Assembly: GCA_016213775.1 (NCBI GenBank)
Contig: JACQZR010000123.1
Coordinates: 1-64,000 of the forward strand
DNA from: Acidobacteriota bacterium
GTDB lineage: Bacteria; Acidobacteriota; Terriglobia; Bryobacterales; Bryobacteraceae
Length of the DNA stretch: 64,000 bases
Direction: 5' to 3'
Part shown: positions 1 through 8,758 of the stretch, piece by piece
Layout: every line of letters starts with the position of its first letter
How positions within the stretch are numbered: the first letter of the stretch is position 1
Made by a program: the position numbers and the translations under genes
The notes under the pieces: generated by a model
Told to the model about the DNA's origin: nothing
Seen by the model: only the letters and a program-made list of their open reading frames with translations
The model's database searches: none

Positions 1-177
1 AGACGAACCTAGTCCCATTTCCGAACAGCAAAAAGAAAGCGAAATGGAAGCAGCATGACCCCGGCATCGTACAGTTCAAACAGACTGTCGCGTCGTCGCA
101 TCGCGAGAGTATCCACGCAACTCATTGCTTCCTGCGTGGCGCTGCCGTATTCTGGTAGTGAGATGAGAAGCCTCACC

Positions 178-498
178 ATGCGCCTGCTGTGCACTTGGCT
201 CATGTCTGCCGTATTGCTTCTCGGGCATTGCGTGGATTGCTTCAAGACAAAGCAGTCCGCACAACATTCCTGCTGCCACAAGAAAGAATCGGAACGTAAA
301 GATACTGACAAGCCGGCGTGTCCGGTTGATCAGGTGCTCGTGCAGGAAGCCAAGGATTCGGCGGCAACGTCCCCCGTGATTGCGCAATTTGAAGCCACGC
401 CCGTAGTGTGGCATCCGGTTGCGTTGGCCGGGCACGCGACGGTGATTGCGCCGCTGGCCGGAGACCTGTCCATCTTCAACCACGTCCTGCGAATCTGA
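178..498 (+). CDS. Small Cys-rich exported protein upstream of metal efflux genes
   Basis: A 106-residue product begins with a hydrophobic signal-like segment (about residues 3-17). It is followed by clustered cysteines and histidines: C18, C21, a CCH triplet near residue 33, and a CP pair near residue 48. The rest is Ala/Val-rich and lacks an obvious domain. It ends about 70 bp before the CusCBA-like operon on the same strand, which suggests a periplasmic metal-binding or metal-sensing role; that is inference from position and Cys/His content. An alternative ATG 15 bases upstream (163) adds five residues; the chosen start has a GAGAAG stretch 7 bases upstream. I do not recognise a named family. 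CopL-like small metal proteins are the closest idea, but similarity is not demonstrated. Confidence 0.55.
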   Translation: MRLLCTWLMSAVLLLGHCVDCFKTKQSAQHSCCHKKESERKDTDKPACPVDQVLVQEAKDSAATSPVIAQFEATPVVWHPVALAGHATVIAPLAGDLSIFNHVLRI

Positions 499-570
499 TC
501 CCGCTGCGTGTACGCACCCGATTCCAATTAAGATAACTCTGTCTGATTGTGCTCTCTATAGCAGGGAAAA

Positions 571-1815
571 ATGAAACTGTACTACTGCATTGTTGTGGCA
601 GCCGCTGTGTCTGCCCGCGCCGAAGATCTTTCCACCCTGGTGAGTGAGGCGCTCGCGCGCAATCCGGAAGTGTTGGCGGCGCAGAAGCGGTACGAAGCTG
701 CGCGGCAGCGGCCCGATCAGGAGAGCGCGCTTCCGGAGACGATGGTTTCGCTTGGATACAACAGCTCCGGGAAGCCGTATCCCGGCGCGGGGTTGGGCCG
801 TGAACCGACGTCGAACATCGGAATGATGGTGACGCAGGAGTTTCCGTTTTTCGGAAAGCGGAAGCTGCGCGGCGACATCGCGGAGAAGGAAGCGCGCGCG
901 GAGTATCAGGCGTATCAATCGGCGCGGTTGGCTGTGACGGCGAAGGTGAAGCAGGCCTACTTCAAGTTGGCGTATGCCGAGTTGATCACCGGTGTGCTGC
1001 GGCGCAATCAGGATCTGGCGGAGAAACTGCTGAAGGTTGCCGAGATTCGTTATGCGGTAGGGAAAGCAGCGCAGCAGGATGTGCTGAAACTGCAGACGCA
1101 GATTTCCATTTTGGATACCCGGCGCATTCAGTTGGACCGGGAGATCCGGACAAGGCAGGCGGAACTGGCGAGCCTGTTGTACCGGCGTCCGGCGGATGCT
1201 CCGCGGGAGGCTGTGATGGCGAAGCCGGTGGCGCTGGCGAGGCCGCTCGATTCGCTGCTGGCGATGGCGGGCGCGAGTGCACCGATGATCCGGCGCGATC
1301 AACACATGGTCGAGCGGAGCCAGCTTGCGTTGAATCTGGCGCGCAAGGATTACATGCCGGACTACGCGGTGACGGCGGGGTACTTCAATATGGGAACGAT
1401 GCCGGACATGTATCAATTCCGGCTGGACATCAAAGTGCCGACTTCGGCGTTCCGGAAGCAACATGCGGCGGAGACCGAACAGGCGCAGCGGTTGGTGGCG
1501 GCGCGCCGGACGTTGGAGGCAACGGCGCAATCGTTGAGCTTCCGCATTCAGGACGATTACCTGATGGCGGAAACGTCGCTACGGCTGATGAACGCGTATG
1601 AGAACGGAGTGGTGCCGCAGGCGAGCCTTACGCTGGACAGCGCGCTGGCGAGCTATGAGACTGGCTCGGTGGACCTGATGTCGGTGCTGTCGAACTTCAT
1701 CACCATCGTGGAATACCAGATGAACTACTTCGAGGAGATGTTGAGTGTTTATCTGGCGGCGGCGCGAATTGAAGAGATGACCGGCGTTGATCTGCTGGAA
1801 GGGGGCGGGCGATGA
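571..1815 (+). CDS. TolC/CusC-type outer membrane efflux protein
   Basis: This 414-residue protein has an N-terminal signal peptide (cleavage near the AEDLS region, about residue 17) and two helical outer-membrane-efflux repeats. The repeats show typical motifs such as SEALARNPE at the start and the QEFPFFGKRKLRG segment near residue 90, which is characteristic of heavy-metal (CusC/CzcC-like) members. It should form the outer-membrane channel of a tripartite RND pump. Its ATG follows a purine-rich CAGGGAAAA. The stop overlaps the start of the adaptor gene by 4 bp (ATGA), so the pump genes are translationally coupled. The family is assigned with confidence; metal specificity (Cu/Ag versus Co/Zn/Cd) is inferred mainly from the downstream pump. 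Confidence 0.9.
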   Translation: MKLYYCIVVAAAVSARAEDLSTLVSEALARNPEVLAAQKRYEAARQRPDQESALPETMVSLGYNSSGKPYPGAGLGREPTSNIGMMVTQEFPFFGKRKLRGDIAEKEARAEYQAYQSARLAVTAKVKQAYFKLAYAELITGVLRRNQDLAEKLLKVAEIRYAVGKAAQQDVLKLQTQISILDTRRIQLDREIRTRQAELASLLYRRPADAPREAVMAKPVALARPLDSLLAMAGASAPMIRRDQHMVERSQLALNLARKDYMPDYAVTAGYFNMGTMPDMYQFRLDIKVPTSAFRKQHAAETEQAQRLVAARRTLEATAQSLSFRIQDDYLMAETSLRLMNAYENGVVPQASLTLDSALASYETGSVDLMSVLSNFITIVEYQMNYFEEMLSVYLAAARIEEMTGVDLLEGGGR

Positions 1816-3161
1816 AGGCCTTTGGAATCCTTCTGCTGATTGCGGCGGCGTTTGCCGGCGGGTACTTCTTTCGCGAGCGGCGCGGGGAATCGCCCAAACA
1901 GGAATCGGGCCGGAAGATTCTCTACTGGTACGATTCGATGCATCCGGCGTACCGGTCGGATAAGCCCGGGATTGCGCCGGATTGCGGGATGCAACTGACG
2001 CCGAAGTACGCCGATGAAGAGACGAAGGCGGTGGACCCGTCGCGCAAGGTGGCGTTCTATCGCGACCCGGCGCAGCCGGAATACAAATCGGATAAACCGG
2101 GGTTGAACCCTGAAACCGGGAATGAACTGGTGGCGGTCTACGAGGGCGATCTGGCGGCGCTGGCGAAGGGCAGTGTCCAGATCGGCAAGGACCAGCAGCA
2201 ACTGGTTGGAGTGAAGACCGGGTTGGTGGAGATCACCTCCGATGGACGGGCGATTCAAGCGGCGGGCAAGGTGACGGTGGATGAGAACCGCATTGCGCAT
2301 GTGCATACGCGGACCGAAGGGTTTGTGGAGCATATCCATGTGCACGTCACCGGTGCGCAGGTGAAAGAGGGCGACCCGCTGGTGACGATCTACAGTCCGG
2401 AGTTGCTGGCTACGCAGCAGGAATTTCTGCTGGCGTTGCGGGCGCAACGCGAGACGGCGCGGAGTCCGCTGGAAGGCACGCAGGATCGCATGGGCAGCCT
2501 GGTGGAGGCGGCGCGGCGGCGGCTGGACAGGTGGAGTTTTACGGCTGAGCAGATGGCCGAGATCACGCGCACGGGGAAACCGGTTGAGCGGATCACGCTG
2601 CATGCGCCGGTGTCTGGGTTCGTGACCGAGCGCAAAGCGTTTGACCGGATGAAGGTGACGCCGGAAATGGAGTTGTACACCATTGTTGATTTGAGCAGAG
2701 TGTGGATTCTGGCTGAGGTCTTCGAGTCCGATGTTCCGAACGTGAAGGTGGGAACGGGCGCGAGCGTCCGGCTGCCGGCGATGCCGGGGCGCACTCTCGC
2801 GGGGCGGGTGAGCTACATCAATCCGTCGGTAGATCCGGAGACGCGGACGCTGAAGGCGCGGATTGAAGTGGCGAATCCAGGTGTGTTGTTGAAGCCGGAG
2901 ATGTTTGTGGATGTGGAGTTTCGTACGGGTGCGGCGGCGCGCATCACAGTGCCGGTGGATGCGGTGTTGGATGCGGGGGACCGCAAGACGGTGTTTGTCG
3001 ATCGAGGCAACGGGATGTTTGAGCCGCGGCGGGTGCAGACCGGCGAGCGGTTTGGCGATCGGGTGGTGGTGCTGTCCGGTTTGCAGGCGGGTGAGCGCAT
3101 TGTCACGAGCGGGACGTTTCTGCTGGATTCGGAGAGCCAGATGAAGGGGACGGGACGATGA
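1812..3161 (+). CDS. cusB: CusB-like RND efflux membrane fusion protein with tandem metal-binding motifs
   Basis: The 449-residue periplasmic adaptor has one N-terminal anchor helix (residues 4-19). A heavy-metal-binding domain follows at 38-66, with the expected SMHP and DCGM motifs. A second copy at about 81-110 keeps the SDKPG core, but MHP has become AQP and CGM has become TGN, so its ligands look lost. The lipoyl/barrel-sandwich and beta-barrel regions of the HlyD/CusB family follow (about 150-430), including VHVTGAQVKEGDPL and the AGERIVTSGTFLL tail. It would link the inner-membrane pump to the outer-membrane channel and hand metal to the pump. It overlaps both neighbours by 4 bp. The gene name rests on the HMBD plus the adjacent CusA-like pump. 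Confidence 0.85.
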   Translation: MKAFGILLLIAAAFAGGYFFRERRGESPKQESGRKILYWYDSMHPAYRSDKPGIAPDCGMQLTPKYADEETKAVDPSRKVAFYRDPAQPEYKSDKPGLNPETGNELVAVYEGDLAALAKGSVQIGKDQQQLVGVKTGLVEITSDGRAIQAAGKVTVDENRIAHVHTRTEGFVEHIHVHVTGAQVKEGDPLVTIYSPELLATQQEFLLALRAQRETARSPLEGTQDRMGSLVEAARRRLDRWSFTAEQMAEITRTGKPVERITLHAPVSGFVTERKAFDRMKVTPEMELYTIVDLSRVWILAEVFESDVPNVKVGTGASVRLPAMPGRTLAGRVSYINPSVDPETRTLKARIEVANPGVLLKPEMFVDVEFRTGAAARITVPVDAVLDAGDRKTVFVDRGNGMFEPRRVQTGERFGDRVVVLSGLQAGERIVTSGTFLLDSESQMKGTGR

Positions 3162-6100
3162 TCAACGGCATCATCGAGTTCTCCGCGGCGAACCGCTTTC
3201 TGGTGCTGCTGATGGTGTGCGCGGGAGTGGTGGGCGGATTGTGGGCGATGAAGACCGTTCCACTGGATGCGATTCCCGATCTCAGCGATACCCAGGTGAT
3301 CATCTATTCGCGTTGGGACCGCGGGCCGGACATTCTGGAAGACCAGGTGACATACCCGATCGTCACCTCGATGCTGGGCGCGCCGAAGGTGAAAGACGTG
3401 CGCGGGTTTTCCGATTTCGGTTTCTCGTATGTGTACGTGATCTTTGAAGAGGGCACCGATATTTATTGGGCGCGGTCGCGCACGCTGGAGTATTTGTCGG
3501 CGGTGTTGCCGCGGTTGCCGAAGGGAGTGAACACGGAGATCGGGCCGGATGCGACAGGGCTTGGCTGGGTGTTTCAGTACGCGCTGGTGGATCCGACGGG
3601 GAAGCATTCGCTGGCTGAGTTGCGGTCGGTGCAGGACTGGTATTTGCGGTATCACCTGAAGTCGGTGGCAGGTGTGGCGGAGGTGGCGCCTCTTGGCGGT
3701 TTCGTGCGCCAGTACCAGGTGCAGGTGAATCCGCGGCGGCTGCAGACCTACGGGATTCCAATTGCGCGCGTGGTGGAAGCGGTGAGGGCAGGGAACAACG
3801 ATGCCGGCGGAAGGCTGCTGGAGTTTTCGGGTGCGGAGTACATGGTGCGCGGGCGTGGTTACGCGAAGACCGCGGACGATATCGGGGCCATTGTGCTGCG
3901 CGCAGAGACTGGGGTTCCGGTGCGCGTGCGCGACGTCGGAACTGTGACGCTGGGGCCCGATTTGCGGCGCGGGGTTGCGGATCTGGACGGGCAGGGTGAG
4001 GTGGTGTCGGGGATTGTCGTGATGCGGCAGGGCGAGAACGCGCTCAACGTGATTGAACGGGTGAAGGCGAAGCTGCACGACATTGAACCCGGGCTTCCGG
4101 CGGGCGTGAAGCTGATCACGACGTATGACCGGTCGGATTTGATTCTGCGGTCGATTGCGAACCTGACGCATACGCTAACGGAGGAACTGATCATCGTCTC
4201 GCTGGTGATTCTGATCTTTCTCTGGCACGTGCCGAGCGCGTTGATTCCGATTCTGACGATTCCGATTGCGGTGGTGATTGCGTTTCTCCCCATGAAAGCT
4301 TTAGGTGTGACGTCGAACATCATGTCGCTGGGCGGGATCGCGATTGCGATTGGCGCGATGGTGGACGCGGCGATTGTGGTGGTGGAACAGACGCACAAGA
4401 AGCTGGAAGAGTGGGAACGCGGCGGGCGGCAAGGTGACTACACGCGCGTGGTAGTGAATGCGGTGAAGGAAGTGGGCGGGCCGAGCTTTTTTTCCCTCCT
4501 GGTGATTGCGGTGTCGTTCCTTCCGGTGCTGGCGTTGGAGGCGCAGGAGGGGCGATTGTTCAAGCCTCTCGCGTATACGAAGAACCTTTCGATGATTGTG
4601 GCCGCGGTGCTGGCGATCACGCTGGATCCGGCGCTGCGGCTGATGTTCACGCACGTGAATGCGTTTGCGTTCCGGCCGCGGTGGCTGGCGCGGGCGGCGA
4701 ATGCAGTGCTCATCGGAAAGATTCATTCCGAGGAGCGGCATCCGATCAGCAGGGTTTTGATTGCCGTGTACGATCCGGTGTGCCGGTTTGCGCTGCGGTG
4801 GAAGTGGGGCGTGATTGCAGCGGCGCTGGCGGCGGTAGCGATCACTGTGCCGGTGTATCAGAAGCTCGGCAGCGAGTTTATGCCGCCGTTGGATGAAGGC
4901 GCGCTGCTCTACATGCCTTCGACGCTGCCGGGGATTTCCATTGCGGAGGCGTCACGGCTGCTGCAGACGCAGGACAAGATCATCAAGGCGTTTCCGGAAG
5001 TGGAGCGCGTGATGGGCAAGGCGGGCCGCGCGGAAACGCCCACTGATCCCGCGCCGCTGTCGATGATGGAGACGGTGATTTTACTGAAGCCGCGGTCGCA
5101 GTGGCGCGAGGGGTTGACCACGGACAAACTGATCAATGAACTGAACGACGCGTTGACGCTGCCGGGCGCTTCGAACGCGTGGACCATGCCGATCAAGGCG
5201 CGCATCGACATGCTGACCACGGGGATCCGCACGCCGGTGGGGATCAAGATTTACGGCGCGGACATCAACGAGATTGAACGCATCGGTGGGAAGATCGAGG
5301 GGATTCTGAAGCCGGTGTACGGGACGCGGAGTGTGTTTGCCGAGCGCACGGGCGGCGGCTATTTTCTCGACTTCAACTGGAAGCGCGATCAACTGGCGCG
5401 CTATGGGCTGTCGATTGAAGATGCGCAGATGGTGGTTATGTCGGCCATAGGCGGCGATACCGTCACGACGACGGTGGAAGGTCGCGAACGCTATCCGGTG
5501 AATGTGCGCTACTTCCGCGACTACCGCTCGCAACTGGACACGCTTGATCGCGTGCTGGTTCCGGCGATGAATGGGCGGATGCAGATTCCGGTGTCGCAAC
5601 TGGCCGAGGTGAAGCTGACCACCGGGCCGTCGATGCTGCGCGATGAGAACGGGCTGCTGAGCGGGTACGTGTATGTGGACGTCGCCGGGCGCGATATCGG
5701 CGGGTACGTAGACGAAGCGAAGCAATTGCTGCGGGACAAAGTGCAGGTTCCCGCCGGGTACACGCTGGTGTGGAGCGGCCAGTATGAGGCGATGGAACGG
5801 GTGAAGGAAAAGCTGCGCGTGGTGCTTCCGGTGACCCTGTTTCTGGTGGTCATGCTGATGTATCTGAATACGAAATCGGCGGCGAAGACGATGATCATTC
5901 TGCTGTCAGTGCCGTTCTCGGCGATCGGCGCGATCTGGCTGCTGTACTGGCTGGGCTACAACATGTCAGTGGGTGTTTGGGTGGGGCTGATTGCGCTGTT
6001 GGGTGTGGATGCCGGCACGGGAGTGTTCATGCTGCTCTATCTCGACCTGGCGTATGAAGAGGCGAAGGCAGCGGGCCGGATGCGGTCGCTTGCCGGATTG

Positions 6101-6340
6101 CAGGAGGCCATCTGGCATGGCGCGGTGAAGCGAATCCGGCCGAAGTTCATGACGGTGGCGACGATGTTTCTGGGGCTGGTTCCGATTTTGTGGTCGACGG
6201 GTACGGGCGCGGATGTGATGAAGAGAATCGCCGCTCCAATGGTGGGCGGCATTGTCACGTCGTTCCTGTTGGAGCTTGTTGTTTATCCGGCAATTTATGA
6301 GGTGTGGAAATGGCATTCCGAAGTCAAGCATACATCGTGA
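3158..6340 (+). CDS. cusA: CusA/CzcA-type heavy-metal RND efflux pump
   Basis: The 1060-residue inner-membrane proton/metal antiporter is of normal length for HME-RND pumps, with twelve expected helices and two large periplasmic loops. The start (AANRFLVLLMV), the TM4 motif IGAMVDAAIVVVE with its essential Asp, the periplasmic stretches LLYMPSTLPGIS and RIDMLTTGIRTPVG, and RIRPKFMTV with its Lys closely follow E. coli CusA. The methionine-rich cleft and the overall match favour Cu/Ag export. In the helix that carries E939 in CusA, the sequence here is GVDAGTGVFM: the Glu position appears to be Gly (residue 953), with an Asp two residues earlier. The gene overlaps the adaptor by 4 bp and the next gene by 31 bp. 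Confidence 0.9.
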   Translation: MINGIIEFSAANRFLVLLMVCAGVVGGLWAMKTVPLDAIPDLSDTQVIIYSRWDRGPDILEDQVTYPIVTSMLGAPKVKDVRGFSDFGFSYVYVIFEEGTDIYWARSRTLEYLSAVLPRLPKGVNTEIGPDATGLGWVFQYALVDPTGKHSLAELRSVQDWYLRYHLKSVAGVAEVAPLGGFVRQYQVQVNPRRLQTYGIPIARVVEAVRAGNNDAGGRLLEFSGAEYMVRGRGYAKTADDIGAIVLRAETGVPVRVRDVGTVTLGPDLRRGVADLDGQGEVVSGIVVMRQGENALNVIERVKAKLHDIEPGLPAGVKLITTYDRSDLILRSIANLTHTLTEELIIVSLVILIFLWHVPSALIPILTIPIAVVIAFLPMKALGVTSNIMSLGGIAIAIGAMVDAAIVVVEQTHKKLEEWERGGRQGDYTRVVVNAVKEVGGPSFFSLLVIAVSFLPVLALEAQEGRLFKPLAYTKNLSMIVAAVLAITLDPALRLMFTHVNAFAFRPRWLARAANAVLIGKIHSEERHPISRVLIAVYDPVCRFALRWKWGVIAAALAAVAITVPVYQKLGSEFMPPLDEGALLYMPSTLPGISIAEASRLLQTQDKIIKAFPEVERVMGKAGRAETPTDPAPLSMMETVILLKPRSQWREGLTTDKLINELNDALTLPGASNAWTMPIKARIDMLTTGIRTPVGIKIYGADINEIERIGGKIEGILKPVYGTRSVFAERTGGGYFLDFNWKRDQLARYGLSIEDAQMVVMSAIGGDTVTTTVEGRERYPVNVRYFRDYRSQLDTLDRVLVPAMNGRMQIPVSQLAEVKLTTGPSMLRDENGLLSGYVYVDVAGRDIGGYVDEAKQLLRDKVQVPAGYTLVWSGQYEAMERVKEKLRVVLPVTLFLVVMLMYLNTKSAAKTMIILLSVPFSAIGAIWLLYWLGYNMSVGVWVGLIALLGVDAGTGVFMLLYLDLAYEEAKAAGRMRSLAGLQEAIWHGAVKRIRPKFMTVATMFLGLVPILWSTGTGADVMKRIAAPMVGGIVTSFLLELVVYPAIYEVWKWHSEVKHTS

Positions 6341-7044
6341 TGGCGCTGGCTCTGCCGGCATTCGCGCAGACCGAGTTTTCCTATGACGTGCAGCATGTGA
6401 GTCCGGTGAAGAAGATGACGCGGCGGGCCAAGCTGGGCCAGTTGCGCATATCGGATAAAGAGATCGTATTCACGGAAGTAGTGAAGAAGGGCAAGCGCAA
6501 GCCTGTCGAATGGCGCTGGCCATTGCAGGAGATTCAACAACTGACTGTGTCGGATGAGCAGATCACGGTGCTCACTTGGCAGGACAGCAAATGGAAGCTG
6601 GGCGCGGATCGGGAATATAGTTTCCGTGGGAAGGGATTTGAGAAGGCGTATCTGCTGCTGCGCGCGCGGATGGACGACCGGTTGGTCGGGGCGCTCCCCG
6701 GGCCCGCGCGGCCCGATGTGTGGGAGTTGCGTGTGAAGCATCTGGCCGGGTTGAACCGCGGCACGGAGGGCGTGCTGCGGATTGCAGGTGGCGAGATCAG
6801 CTACTCGACGGCGGCGAAGGCGGCGTCGCGCACGTGGCGGTTTTCCGATGTGGAGAACATCAGTTCGAGCGGACCCTATGAATTGACGCTGAGTACATAT
6901 GAGCGATCGAAGACGCACTACAACGGGTACAAGGCGTATCACTTCGAGTTGAAGGACCGGCTGGATGAGGCGCGGTTTCAGAGTGTCTGGCTGGCGTTAA
7001 ACCCACTGACACCTTTGGCCGGGAAATTGCATCCAAATGAGTAG
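6310..7044 (+). CDS. Secreted protein of unknown function at the end of the efflux operon
   Basis: A 244-residue product has a signal peptide ending near PAFAQ (residue 20). The remainder is basic and beta-rich, with two similar-looking halves: an N-terminal half rich in Lys/Arg and Trp (VEWRWPLQEIQQLTV), and a second one around VWELRVKHLAGLNRG and WRFSDVENISS. The pattern resembles PH-like beta-barrel modules, but I cannot name a family. It starts inside the 3' end of the RND gene (31 bp overlap), so it is probably co-transcribed and translationally coupled. A GTG six bases upstream is possible. Its role could be accessory to metal stress or simply operon read-through cargo; the sequence does not decide. 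Confidence 0.65.
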   Translation: MAFRSQAYIVMALALPAFAQTEFSYDVQHVSPVKKMTRRAKLGQLRISDKEIVFTEVVKKGKRKPVEWRWPLQEIQQLTVSDEQITVLTWQDSKWKLGADREYSFRGKGFEKAYLLLRARMDDRLVGALPGPARPDVWELRVKHLAGLNRGTEGVLRIAGGEISYSTAAKAASRTWRFSDVENISSSGPYELTLSTYERSKTHYNGYKAYHFELKDRLDEARFQSVWLALNPLTPLAGKLHPNE

Positions 7045-7057
7045 GAGCATTTGCAAA

Positions 7058-7381
7058 ATGAGGAATTGGCTTCTGATGTTCGTGGCGGCAACCTTGCTAT
7101 CTGCTTCACCGCAAAGCAGAACGTTCACTGGCGTGATTACCGATGACATGTGCGGAAAGAGCCACGAGAAGATGCGTATGGGGGAGGACCCCAATTGCGT
7201 CCGGGCGTGCGTTAAATCACACGGCTCGAAGTTCTCCTTGTTTGATGGCTCCAATGCGTATAAGCTGAGCGATCAGGCAACGCCAGAGCGGTTTGCGGGC
7301 CAAAAGGTGAAGGTCACCGGCACGCTCTACGAAAAGACCGGGATCATCAAAGTTGAGAAGATAGAGCCAATCGCGCAATAA
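7058..7381 (+). CDS. Small exported OB-fold-like protein (DUF5818-like)
   Basis: This 107-residue protein has a signal peptide (MRNWLLMFVAATLLSASPQ) and a compact beta-rich body. The body begins TGVITDDMCGKSH, continues with a Cys-containing CVRACVKSHGSKF segment, and ends with VKVTGTLYEKTGIIKVEKIEP. This pattern, a short Cys-bearing insertion followed by an OB-like VTGTLY strand, is common in acidobacterial periplasmic proteins assigned to DUF5818. The chosen ATG is preceded by TAGGAG at 10 bases spacing; an in-frame ATG at 7037 overlaps the upstream gene by 8 bp but lacks that site. The three cysteines could bind metal or form a disulfide. Function is unknown. Confidence 0.7.
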   Translation: MRNWLLMFVAATLLSASPQSRTFTGVITDDMCGKSHEKMRMGEDPNCVRACVKSHGSKFSLFDGSNAYKLSDQATPERFAGQKVKVTGTLYEKTGIIKVEKIEPIAQ

Positions 7382-7388
7382 TGCGCGA

Positions 7389-8420
7389 ATGCGGTCCATT
7401 GTAGTTCTTCTCAGTTTCGTCCTCTGGCTGAGGGCGGATGACATCGACCGAATCGCCACCGAGGAACTGCACAAGCAGCACATCCCCGGGATGTCGATCG
7501 GTGTGATGCGGGATGGCCGGCTCATCAAGGCGAAGGGGTATGGCCTCGCCAACATCGAACTGAACGCGCCGGCGACGTCGGACACGGTGTACGGCATCGG
7601 GTCAGTGAGTAAGCAGTTCATTGCGGCAGGAATCCTGCTGCTGGCGCAGGATGGGAAGCTCACCGTCGACGATCGCGTAAGCAGGCATCTGCACGACGCG
7701 CCGCCTTCGTGGAGCGCGATCACGATCCGTCATTTGCTGACCCATACGTCGGGTCTGGTGCGGGAGAGCCCGGTGTTTGAGTTTGTGAGGTCGAAGCCGG
7801 ACATCGAGATCATTCGCGGGGCGTACCGGGCGCCGCTGGCGCATCCCACCGGATCGAAGTACATGTACTGCAACCTCGGCTATTTCACGCTGGCGGAGAT
7901 CATCACTCGCGTGTCGGGCACTCGATGGCCGGAGTTTCTGGACGAGCGGATCTTCGATCCGCTGATGATGGATGCAACGCGCACCACGACGCATACGGGT
8001 GTTGTTGCGAACCGGGCTTCGAGCTACGACTGGAAGGATGGCACTTACACGAATGCTCATGCGCTGCTGACGCTGCGTCCGAGCGGGGCGCTGTTGTCGA
8101 ACGTGATCGACATTGCAAAATGGGACGCGGCGCTGTATACGAATATGCCGCTACACGGAGAAACGAAGCGGCAGGCGTGGACTCCGGTGCGGTTGAATGA
8201 CGGGAGCACGTACGAATATGGGTTTGGCTGGAATGTGAATCTGGTTCGCGGGCACCGGATGGTGAGCCATGGGGGCACGCTGCAGGGGTTCAAGAGCCAG
8301 TTCTCGCGGTTTCCGGATGACAGGCTGTCAATTGTAGTGTTCACCAATGTGAGTGATGCGCGGCCGAATTTTGTGGTGGACCGGATTGCGGATTTGTTTT
8401 TGAAGCCGGTGGCGAAGTAG
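7389..8420 (+). CDS. Secreted serine hydrolase of the class C beta-lactamase/DD-peptidase fold
   Basis: The 343-residue protein has a signal peptide (cleavage after about residue 16) and the three active-site motifs of the family: SVSK (S72, K75), YCN (Y160, N162) and HGG (H294-G296) in place of KTG. The motif LLTHTSGL near residue 117 is also typical. Members act as esterases, D-aminopeptidases or DD-carboxypeptidases more often than as true beta-lactamases, and an HGG third motif is common in the esterase/peptidase groups. It starts 7 bp after the previous stop and may be co-transcribed. The fold and catalytic serine are certain; the substrate is not determinable from sequence. Confidence 0.88.
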   Translation: MRSIVVLLSFVLWLRADDIDRIATEELHKQHIPGMSIGVMRDGRLIKAKGYGLANIELNAPATSDTVYGIGSVSKQFIAAGILLLAQDGKLTVDDRVSRHLHDAPPSWSAITIRHLLTHTSGLVRESPVFEFVRSKPDIEIIRGAYRAPLAHPTGSKYMYCNLGYFTLAEIITRVSGTRWPEFLDERIFDPLMMDATRTTTHTGVVANRASSYDWKDGTYTNAHALLTLRPSGALLSNVIDIAKWDAALYTNMPLHGETKRQAWTPVRLNDGSTYEYGFGWNVNLVRGHRMVSHGGTLQGFKSQFSRFPDDRLSIVVFTNVSDARPNFVVDRIADLFLKPVAK

Positions 8421-8758
8421 AGTTCCGGCGTTGCCTGGATGCTACTCGCAGTGGGGAATCCGTCAATGGAGAACGTGCGTGAGGCGAGGCCGCAAAGCGC
8501 AAGACGTCGCGGCAGACTGAGAGGCCAACCTGCGCTTGAAACACAGGCAGGAGGCGGTGCGGCACTGGCGGGGGTGAGTGGGCCGACTCACGATGGGCTG
8601 AGCCTGTCGCCGCTGTTGCGCGATCCGGCGTGGCGGCTGGCTCGCCAGGAGATACCGCCCAAGGGCTCCGCCTTTGATTTGTGACTTGAAGGGAGACCGG
8701 TTGTCCTGCCGTTGGGGCACGGGCTAGAGTGTGAGGCGCGCGAGGTTACACTGAAGGC
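8421..8758. other. Intergenic region with no supported gene
   Basis: This 338-base gap separates the beta-lactamase-fold gene from the LprI-like gene. It contains an 81-codon plus-strand open frame (8439-8684) with Arg/Gly/Ala-rich, low-complexity content, no clear ribosome site and no recognisable domain; I do not call it a gene. A short hairpin (GTGAGT/ACTCAC, 8574-8591) is not followed by a T-run. The promoter of the downstream gene probably lies at the right edge, but no clear -35/-10 pair is visible. Confidence 0.5.

Noticed and set aside
2813-4171. 452-codon minus-strand frame opposite the RND genes
   Set aside because: Arg/His/Pro-rich shadow frame over well-defined CusB/CusA coding sequence.
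7389-8420. Antibiotic-resistance beta-lactamase
   Set aside because: Third motif is HGG, not KTG, and the context is not resistance-related; esterase or peptidase is more likely.
8574-8591. Hairpin GTGAGT/ACTCAC as terminator
   Set aside because: Only 6 bp of stem, no following T-run, and 154 bases beyond the upstream stop.
8439-8684. 81-codon open frame in the 8.4-8.7 kb gap
   Set aside because: Low-complexity composition, no ribosome site and no recognisable family; could be decayed sequence.
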